A stretch of DNA of 64,000 bases from Selaginella tamariscina (lineage: Eukaryota; Streptophyta; Lycopodiopsida; Selaginellales; Selaginellaceae): assembly GCA_003024785.1 (NCBI GenBank), contig PUQB01000471.1, forward strand, positions 536,923-600,922, written 5' to 3'. The notes under the pieces were generated by a model. The model saw nothing but the letters and a program-made list of their open reading frames with translations, did no database searches and was not told the DNA's origin. Within the stretch, counting starts at the first letter, position 1. Each line of letters begins with the position of its first letter. This document shows positions 54,590-64,000 of the stretch, in pieces. A program made the position numbers and the translations under genes.

Positions 54590-57500
54590 AAGCGATACAC
54601 TGTGTTCCCAACTGTTCTTCAACACTCCAAGGCCCGACCCATCGTGGTTGAAGCCCTGCTGCGTGTGTTTGATCCCCTAACCTTGGAAACTTGACGAGAA
54701 CCAAATCTCCCACTTGGTATTGAGGTGGCATTCGATGTCGTTGATTGTAAGTCCGACGCTGATACTCTTGTGCACGAGCTAACTGTTCTCCACCTTGAGC
54801 ATACAACAGAGGAAGGACTTGGTTCAAATGCTCCAACCACATACGCCCATCCATATACCGTGCTTCGTGAGGAGTATGCCAACTGCTGGTGGCAATACAG
54901 GTTCACGACCATACAAAGCTTTGAATGGGGAAATCCCTGTTGACTTGTGAGGGGCTGAAACATAAGCAAATTGGAGATATGGAAGCCACATATCCCAATC
55001 CGTATGGTCAGGACGCACATACTTGGCAAGCATGACTTTGAAAGTTCTGTTCAACCGCTCCACCAAACCATCAGTCTCAGGATGATAAGCTGAGGCAAAA
55101 GATTGTCGGATCTGCAACCGTCGCATCAACAAAGCTACTGCTTCCGCTGCTGGGCCTGGTCCTTGATCCGATAAAATTCGTTCGGGGCAACCATGCCTCA
55201 CACCACTTGAGCTAGTAGGAACTTGATGATGGAAGTTGCTGTAGCATCTGGCAAAGCACACACTTCTACCCACCGAGTCAAGTAATCAGAGCACACAATG
55301 ATGTATCGATTACCGAACTGCGACACAGGGAATGGTCCCATGATGTCATACGCTACCAGCTCAAAGGGGCGAGAAACTCGAATTGGTTCCAGGGTTGCTG
55401 CAGGAGGAAGTGTGGACACGTTATGCCGTTGACACTCCGGACACGTATGAATGTACTCATGTAGGTCTTGTCGCAATCGGGGCCAATACAAGTGCTGTCG
55501 AATCCTCTCAAGGCATCGTTGGAATCCCATGTGTCCGGACATCGGGTTGTCATGAAAGAACTGCAACCAGGAGTTAATGTAAACTGGTGGTGCCACCACA
55601 CGACACTCGGAACCGTCTCCAACAAAGACAAGCAAGTCATCCATCAGTCTGAAAGATCGTGCATATGTGCGAAAGTTAAGATCCTCGCAGGGTACCTCAC
55701 TACTCAAGACTCACGCAACCTCCTGATCCATGGCTCCATCTTTTGAGCCTCCACAATGTCTTCCCGCCTCGGAAGTACGCGATCAGGAAGGGCATCCGGC
55801 AACAATGCTACAGGGGCTGCTACTACCACAGGAGCTCGGGATAACGCATCCACATCCGCCATGCTAGACCCTGGGCGATGAACAACCCGAAAACGATACC
55901 CTTGCAAAATTAACGCCCAACGTGCAAGTCGTCCCGTCACATTCCTCCTCTTCATGATTGAGTTGACAGCAGCATGATCAGTTTCCAACAATGTGTTGGA
56001 GCCATGTAGATATGCATGGAACTTTTGAAAGGCCCATACGGCTGCCAGACATTCCTTGTCCGTGGTGGAATAATTTTTCTCTGCCTCAGTAAGGCTCCGA
56101 CTTGCATAAGCGATTGGGTACCGCTGACCATTGGGAGTCTCCTGCAACAGATCGGCCCCCAACCCGACATCTGAAGCATCGGTCCGAAGAATAAAGGATT
56201 TGGCAAAGTCCGGATACCGCAACAAAGGTGGAGATCCCTAGCAATGCCTTAACATCCTCGAACGCCTTCTGACACTTCTTGGACCACCGGAACTGAGCTC
56301 CTTGTTTTAACAATCCTCGCAATGGGGCTGTCAAATCTGAGAACCGCGGAACAAACCTCGCTAGGTATGTTGCCTTTCCCAAGAAACGCTGCAACTCCGC
56401 CACTGACTCAGGAGCAGGAAATTCTCGTACAGCTAGGGTCTTCTCGGGATCCGGTTTCACACCCTCTGCCGTGATGATGAATCCTAAGTATTTCAAGGAG
56501 GTACATCCGAACTTGCACTTCTGCTCTTTCAACTTCAGCCCGTATTGCACCAATCGCTGCAGGACCCGCTCTAACTGCTGAAGGTGCTCCTCCCACGTAG
56601 CAGAGTGAATAAGAAGGTCATCGATGTACGCACGTGCAAATTCTTCAAAGCCCTCCAATAGCTCATCCATCATCCGCTGGAAGGTTGCTGGGGCCCCGAC
56701 CAACCCAAATGGCATGACTGTAAACTCGTACAAGCCGGATGGTGTTCGAAATGCTGTCTTTGCTGCATCTTCAGGAGCCATAGGGATCTGCCAATAGCCG
56801 GAAGCCATGTCAAGAATAGTGAAGTACCGGCTATTCCCCAATGCATCGACCAAATCATCCACCCTTGGTAGTGGATATGAATCTGGAACAGAAACATCGT
56901 TCAATGGCCTGAAATCAATAGTGAAACGTGTAGTCCCATCCGGCTTCGGAACTAGGTGTGGTTCTGCTGCCCATGGACTTCGAGACTTACGTATCACCTT
57001 CAACTCTAGCATCTCCCTCACACAACGATTCAAGATATCCTTCTCCTTTGGAGATCGTCGCCTGAGCCCCATTCTGATCGGGCGAGTTGTACCAGTCGGG
57101 ATGTGATGCCGAGTAGTCAACAGGGGATTTGCATCTCCTACAATGGGTTTGAATAGGCTCGGATACCTCGCCAACAGCTCCTTGATGTCCTTAGCTCGTT
57201 GCTCTGGAGAAGGCTCTGCCTTAGGCGCCATCATGCCCTGCAATGTTGCCGCCATGCCATTCGGTGCATGTTCTGTAGCCTGCAATGGGGGGCATCCTGG
57301 GATAGACAACGTGCACATTTCAAAATCACATCTTGCCTTGACCGCACGAAGCCAATTGACACCGAGGATGATGTCATGGACTTGGCTCGGCATCACCCGC
57401 AACGGAAGTAGATGATGGTATCCTCCTAACACCACAGGCACATGTGCAATTCGATGTGATCTAGCAAAAGACTGCTTATCAGCAAACACTACCTTCAAAG

Positions 57501-57680
57501 TTCGCTCAGCTGGTACTGTGTGCAAGTGCAAGGACTCCGCTACTGATCGATTGATAGAAGATATACTGGATCCGGAGTCCACCAGGACTGAAACAGGAGT
57601 TCCTTCTACCATGCCGGAGAACACAAACATAAAACGCTCAGTGTCCAGTAACTCACTCGAGACCCCTATGCCCGCACAAG
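54590..57680 (-). pseudogene. pol of element E3, nearly intact
   Basis: Read from right to left: protease (LVDSGSSISSINRS, near 57560), RT (PKPDGTTRFTIDFRPLND, MPFGLVGAPATFQ, active site AYIDDLLIHS near 56620), connection RFLGKATYLARF, RNase H (RTDASDVGLGADLL, TDKECLAAVWAFQKF, SMADVDALSRAP) and integrase (CPECQRH, YDIMGPFP, LSDQGPGPAAEAV, HPETDGLVERLNRT). All RT and integrase catalytic residues are present. Frame breaks near 56225, 55704 and 55200 and one near 54830 split the ORF. These are few enough that relatives may be active. Confidence 0.85.
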
Positions 57681-58285
57681 CATGGAAGAACAAAGGTGCT
57701 TCGGGGAAGTGTCGACCATGCGCTGGAATCAAGTTCTTCAGAGGTGGTGCAATGTGCCTAGTGCATGGGTCCTCTGACACCCCATGCACTATGCCTCGTT
57801 TTCCGGCTGCGGAAGAGTCTCCACTTCTTCTGCAATCTCGATGGCAGCTACTTGATGTCGATTTGCACATGCTCGTGCAACATGTCCCAAACATGGGGTC
57901 TCGAGTGAGTTACTGGACACTGAGCGTTTTATGTTTGTGTTCTCCGGCATGGTAGAAGGAACTCCTGTTTCAGTCCTGGTGGACTCCGGATCCAGTATCT
58001 TCTATCAATCGATCAGTAGCGGAGTCCTTGCACTTGCACACAGTACCAGCTGAGCGAACTTTGAAGGTTAGTTTGCTGTAAGCAGTCTTTTGCTAGATCA
58101 CATCGAATTGCACATGTGCTGGTGTTAGGAGGATTACCATCATCTACTTCCGTTGCGGGTGATGCCGAGCCAAGTCCATGACATCATCCTCGTGTCAATT
58201 GGCTTCGTGCGGTCAAGGCAAGATGTGATTTTGAAAGTTCTGTTCAACCGCTCCACCAAACCATCCGGCAGAGGGTGTGAAACTT
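57317..58285. repeat. Inverted duplication and patchwork inside element E3
   Basis: The protease segment 57317-57667 reappears inverted at 57895-58236, with about 227 bases between the arms. The inverted arm is followed directly by 36 bases identical to integrase sequence at 55037-55072 in direct orientation. About 20 bases of RT sequence (CGGCAGAGGGTGTGAAAC) then follow, inverted relative to 56452-56474. The junctions share TTTGAAA and about four bases (ATC) of microhomology. Confidence 0.88.
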
Positions 58286-58760
58286 AATCCCGAATCGTTG
58301 GACAGTCTCTCCCGACACTTGCTTCAAGTCATGGAGCTCACGAAAAGCTGCAGCAGAATCCTCGGGCTTACCAAAAGCTTGCTTGAAACGCTGGGATAAG
58401 ATGTTCCAATTTGTCGATCAAGAACGGGGACACCATTGTTACCATTGCAAGGCAAGTCCTTGCAAACACGTTGGGAACTCTCGCAACCGCTTGCCATCCA
58501 TGGTAATCAGCAATCCCTTGAAAATGTTCCCACCAATGGTACACGTCTGCTCCAATTCTCCCCTTGAAGAATTCTGGACGAACCCGTGGATTGGAACCCA
58601 AAAGGTGTGGATTAGAACTCTGCGGCATACTAGCATTCTGCATTTCCTTGGTGAATTTCTCGCAACAGAGCAGTCTGATTTGCCACGCTCAATTGCAGTG
58701 CATCGAACAACTGCAACCACCTTTCTTCGGTTGCCATCACGACCAAGAACACAAGGGAAG
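58286..58760 (-). pseudogene. gag remnant of element E3
   Basis: The minus-strand frame at 58368-58643 contains VYHWWEHFQGIADYHGW and other Gag-like residues, but the frame opens and closes abruptly and no zinc knuckle is found. The missing C-terminal part of gag coincides with the scrambled segment at 57895-58285. Confidence 0.6.
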
Positions 58761-58824
58761 AGGGAGACAAAAAGGAACACAAAAAAAACTAAGCCGAAAA
58801 AGGACTACCCAACTTCTCCACCAA

Positions 58825-59061
58825 TGAGAGAGGTGTGAATACTAAATATGATTCAATTAGGTCTGGCTGATACAGGGTATTTATACTAAGTGTCTGTGCT
58901 AGGATTAGCACTCTTGGTACCAAGTAAATCATGGTGCCCAGATTAGCCAGCCCCCAGATTAGCCAATGCCCATATTAGTGTGAGAATCCTAATGCCACTT
59001 GGCACCTCCATGCAGAGTATACGTGGGTATATACGTTAAATATATACCATGGAACCTTACA
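58825..59061 (-). repeat. 5' LTR of element E3
   Basis: 237 bp, followed on the minus strand by the primer site TTGGTGGAGAAG. The near identity with the partner LTR indicates a recent insertion compared with element E2. Confidence 0.9.
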
Positions 59062-59386
59062 AAGTGTCATTAAATATTAAATTTTAAATATAATTTAACA
59101 AGTGAAAAGCGAAACTGTTAATACAATAAATAATTTATTAAAATTTAATTAGTTAAGATAATTAACCGGGCCGCTAGTGAAAAGTGGGCCTAATAATCAA
59201 ATTGTATAACTTAACCAAGTATACGGTTTGATTATGTTTACATACTTATATTCAGCTGTATGTATATGGCACATAGACGTATACATATCGTCACTTGATC
59301 TTATCTAGATAACCACGAGAAAGTTGTTATTAAGAACAACACACGCAATAAGAAATGAATTATTGAGTTCTGGTTATGGTTTAAAA
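59062..59386. other. Intergenic between element E3 and agmatine deiminase
   Basis: AT-rich sequence that includes the 3' untranslated region of the minus-strand gene. Nothing else seen. Confidence 0.5.
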
Positions 59387-61483
<2,097 letters not shown>

Positions 61484-61736
61484 TATCACTTAACCTAGAA
61501 ACCCTAATTCCAATTATATTAAGCACCACATCATTTTATAATAATTATCACTGTAGTTTTTTACTTACTGATTAATTGAATTTTTTAAACATAGTATATT
61601 ATATGAAAAACATAAAATATCACACCAGTGATTGATTATAATGCATAGTATACACGTATATGTTCATGTGTATTACACAGAGACGTATATTCTTATAGAC
61701 GAGGATATAAATGATTTTAAATAATACCTTTGTGCG

Positions 61737-62070
61737 GAAAACATCTTACACCGTGGTAAAGTTATAGAGATCGTGGCCACCATGTTATTCCTGAAATATT
61801 CCATTTTATAAAGTAAAATATATTATATTTGACATTATAAAATATGCAGATATATCACACACACAAATTTATATAGATTTTGTATGGCTCACATGTATAC
61901 TATACACACTATATATATATGAAAACATCTTACACCGTTATAGAGACGTGGCCACCATGTTATTCCTGAAATATTCCATCTTATAATGTAAAATATATTA
62001 TATTTGACATTTGCAAATATATCACACACACAAGCCTATATAGATTTTGTATGGACTCACATGTATAATA
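61737..62070. repeat. Tandem duplication, 184-bp spacing
   Basis: A block starting GAAAACATCTTACACCG and ending near CTCACATGTATA occurs at 61737-61900 and at 61921-62070, with small indels. It lies upstream of the agmatine deiminase start and may be part of its promoter region. Confidence 0.85.
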
Positions 62071-62106
62071 TAAATATAATATATATATATATATATAATT
62101 ACGGGT

Positions 62107-62312
62107 CAAATATGGCGGTGCCCTAAGATGAAATATGCATAATATACACGTGCATGTGATATATATATACACACACATGCAATAAACGTGGGCAGGACAA
62201 TACGTGTGTGCATGTGATATACACACACATTAGAGATTAATTATGAATTTTTAATTTAAAAAAATTGATTATACACACACACATACACAGAATTAGGGAA
62301 CCGCCATATTTG
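62107..62312. repeat. 206-bp segment bounded by 20-bp inverted repeats
   Basis: CAAATATGGCGGTGCCCTAA at 62107-62126 and its inverse at 62293-62312 match at 19 of 20 bases. The interior is AT-rich with CA repeats. It could be a small MITE, but no target duplication is evident. GC-rich words (GGGCGGCGCC) follow on the right. Confidence 0.65.
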
Positions 62313-63337
62313 GGCGGCGCCCCCAAATTAACGAATAATTAGAGGGGCGGGATTATGCATTCTAGCCATAATTATTTTCATTCAAATAATATTTATAAAT
62401 TAAAAACCCTACATAGATATACATATCTTATTTAAGAGTGTATATACAATGTATATAAATTTGTAAGAGATCTATGAAATTTCATAAATCTCTTGCGAAT
62501 TTATAAACATAAATTTATGAATTTTATATTATTTACATACTTGAAATGTGTGTACGCGTGAGAGGGACTCCATAGATTCTTACTCCTTCGTAAATATTAG
62601 ATTTAAACTTTTCTAACCTAATTTATCCCCGACGCCTGGTTCTTTGGGTGCCACGTAGGTGCAAGGTAAATGCCACGTAAATTATAAATTTTAAATAACT
62701 AATAAATAGGAAAATCAATTATTAATAATTTATTACAATTTAATTAGATAACGACCGCTACTGGAAGGTGGTTGTAAGGTGATTGTTTTTTTTTTTTTCT
62801 TTTTTTGAAAAAAATCTTAGCCACGTGGCGTGCAAAATAAAGCAATGGTCAGGAAGTTATTTGCTTGGCATATGCCATTATTCCGCTCGTGCCTGACGCC
62901 GTCAAGCCCTTTTATTTGACGGTCACGCGATTGAATACAGGGTTAGGTCTCTTCGATGTTTGTTGAATTGATCCTCGTGCGGCTGCTCCCGCACACCGAG
63001 TAGCAAGGCGCTGGCGGATTCTGCAGGTCGTGTGCCCTAGGTTTATATGCTGAATTTCAAGGCGCCCAGGTTTGTATGCTGAATTTCAAGACGCTGGTCG
63101 ATTCTAGAAGTTTTTAGGCAGAATTTGATCTAGATTAGTGAAGGCGCCATTCGATTCTACGTAGATTGGTGTGTTAAGTGTTGTAACGTGAGCTCTGTAG
63201 GCACATTCATGTTCATAGCTGATTCTTTAGTTATTTAATGCTGAATTTCTCATCTTGGGCTGTTGATCGAGCAGCCCTAATCCGGGTTTTGGGGGAGTTC
63301 TTGCTCCTTGCAGTCTTTTTGGCTGGTTTTTTGCTCA
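62313..63337. other. Intergenic and leader of the DUF829 gene
   Basis: An AT-rich half (62340-62800) without genes is followed by a GC-richer half (62830-63337) that probably holds the promoter and leader of the downstream gene. CAAGGCGC-like words repeat near 63005 and 63060. Confidence 0.5.
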
Positions 63338-64000
63338 ATGGCCGGGATTTCAACACGGTTATACGGGCCTCTGGCGGCAGTAGCTGCTGCGTTAGCCACT
63401 GCAGTCTCTTCAGCCGACATTTCATCACCATCTTATGAGAAAATGCACTTGGGTTCTGCTCCGTATCTATTATATGCGGCTCACCCTTCAATGCCTGTAC
63501 CACCTTTGGAAGACATGACGAATGTGAAGAGTTCTAGTTCGAACTGTTCACCTTCTGGTTCTTCTCAGAAGCAAGTAGTATGGACAGTGAACAGCTTTCT
63601 CTCGGAGTCTCTCAGGTCCCATGTCCCCCGACCGGATCACTTACTGTATGTTCCAACGTTGTCGGACTGTCCCTCTGCAAACTTGTCCGAGAGCTTATTT
63701 TGTCGTGTATACAATCCCAACTTCGGACTCTTACCGATTCCATCTCGGTGTCAGTCGATATTCTCATCATCTTTTCCGGCATCCGAGTACGGTAGAAGTC
63801 CGTCTAAAACACACAAGCCGCCGGAGAACAACAGAGAAGTTACCGTGGTTTTGCTTGGGTGGTTAGGGGCAAAACAGAATCATTTGAAGAAATATGCAGA
63901 CTGGTACACGGAGCGTGGGATAAATGCCGTTACCTTTGTGATTCCCATGAGAGATATGATCAGTTTCAAGGCAGGTAAGGTAAATTGTCAATATTGTTCT
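63338..64000 (+). CDS. TMEM53/DUF829 family protein, first exon (partial)
   Basis: The frame from the ATG at 63338 is open to a donor GCAG/GTAAGG at 63974-63975 and gives 212 residues. The first ~40 residues (MAGISTRLYGPLAAVAAALA) look like an organelle-targeting or signal region. After a Ser-rich stretch the DUF829 domain opens with EVTVVLLGWLGAKQNHLKKY and ADWYTERGINAVTFVIP, an alpha/beta-hydrolase-like start. Animal TMEM53 is a nuclear-envelope protein; plant members are uncharacterised. The rest lies beyond the window. The start is the first Met of an open frame that matches the family; the preceding leader has stops. Confidence 0.8.
   Translation, partial: MAGISTRLYGPLAAVAAALATAVSSADISSPSYEKMHLGSAPYLLYAAHPSMPVPPLEDMTNVKSSSSNCSPSGSSQKQVVWTVNSFLSESLRSHVPRPDHLLYVPTLSDCPSANLSESLFCRVYNPNFGLLPIPSRCQSIFSSSFPASEYGRSPSKTHKPPENNREVTVVLLGWLGAKQNHLKKYADWYTERGINAVTFVIPMRDMISFKAGKVNCQYCS

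Larger units (their letters stand above)
54219..59061 (-). mobile_element. Young Ty3/gypsy element E3 on the minus strand
   Basis: LTRs of 238 and 237 bp (54219-54456 and 58825-59061) run TGAGAGAGGTG to CCTTACA on the plus strand and differ by only a few bases by eye. Flanks AAGTT and AAGTG are a likely 5-bp duplication with one mismatch. Read on the minus strand the order is LTR, primer site TTGGTGGAGAAGTTGGG, gag, protease, RT, RNase H, integrase, a polypurine tract TTGAGGGGGATGA, LTR. There is no chromodomain. Pol is nearly intact apart from a few shifts. A scrambled segment (57895-58285) lies between gag and protease. Confidence 0.9.

Noticed and set aside
57895-58263. A second, plus-strand retroelement inside E3
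   Set aside because: The plus-strand protease similarity is an inverted copy of E3's own sequence with no LTRs or target duplication of its own.

Overview
This is a nuclear plant window. It carries plant-specific families (LOB-domain, trihelix, MCA/PLAC8, DUF26 kinase, PLS-type PPR), short GT-AG introns loaded with dinucleotide repeats, and a heavy load of Ty3/gypsy retrotransposons. A multi-exon homologue of the ciliary doublet-microtubule protein CFAP144/FAP144 (51974-53548) points to a land plant that still makes flagellated sperm (bryophyte, lycophyte, fern or sperm-bearing gymnosperm). The chromodomain elements resemble Tcn1/sushi-like chromoviruses, known from mosses and lycophytes, so I lean towards those groups. 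The species is not identifiable by reading.

Layout. 1-17775 is a nest of mobile elements. An old gypsy element (R) is interrupted by a hAT-like element (1986-3614), by an 11.3-kb Russian doll of three related chromoviruses (A 4621-15934, inside it B 5402-15188, inside that C 8476-13498) and by a 437-bp MITE (16866-17302). R is cut off in its integrase and joins, in frame, a 5'-truncated PPR gene (17776-19077). A decayed cysteine-rich receptor kinase (19446-21480), a GC-rich MITE and a second gypsy element with short LTRs (22331-27157) follow. 27970-37204 is gene-bearing: trihelix protein (-), cornichon homologue (+), receptor-like cytoplasmic pseudokinase (+) and LBD protein (+). 37205-39780 is AT-rich and empty. 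39781-53548 is the densest part: MCA-type mechanosensitive channel candidate (-), nsLTP with a frameshift (-), PLS PPR protein (-) head to head with a SPARK-domain GPI-anchored protein (+), then CFAP144 (+). A younger gypsy element with nearly identical LTRs lies on the minus strand (54219-59061). The window ends with agmatine deiminase (-, 59387-61483) and the first exon of a TMEM53/DUF829 protein (+).

The host genes look like unrelated housekeeping, signalling and developmental loci, not a pathway cluster. Agmatine deiminase is polyamine synthesis, cornichon is ER cargo export, MCA is Ca2+ entry, LBD and trihelix are nuclear regulators, and the PPR proteins are organelle RNA factors.

The most notable observations are these. 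The A/B/C chromovirus family appears to be self-primed: the predicted transcript start, about 30 nt after the TATA box, is complementary to the primer-binding site just after the LTR. The minus-strand element contains a patchwork of inverted and direct pieces that looks like repeated template switching. Many introns begin with GT-rich microsatellites within a few bases of the donor. Several otherwise intact genes are each broken by one base, often in homopolymers, which suggests assembly error as much as pseudogenisation. All coordinates and splice sites come from reading by eye; no alignment or search was run.
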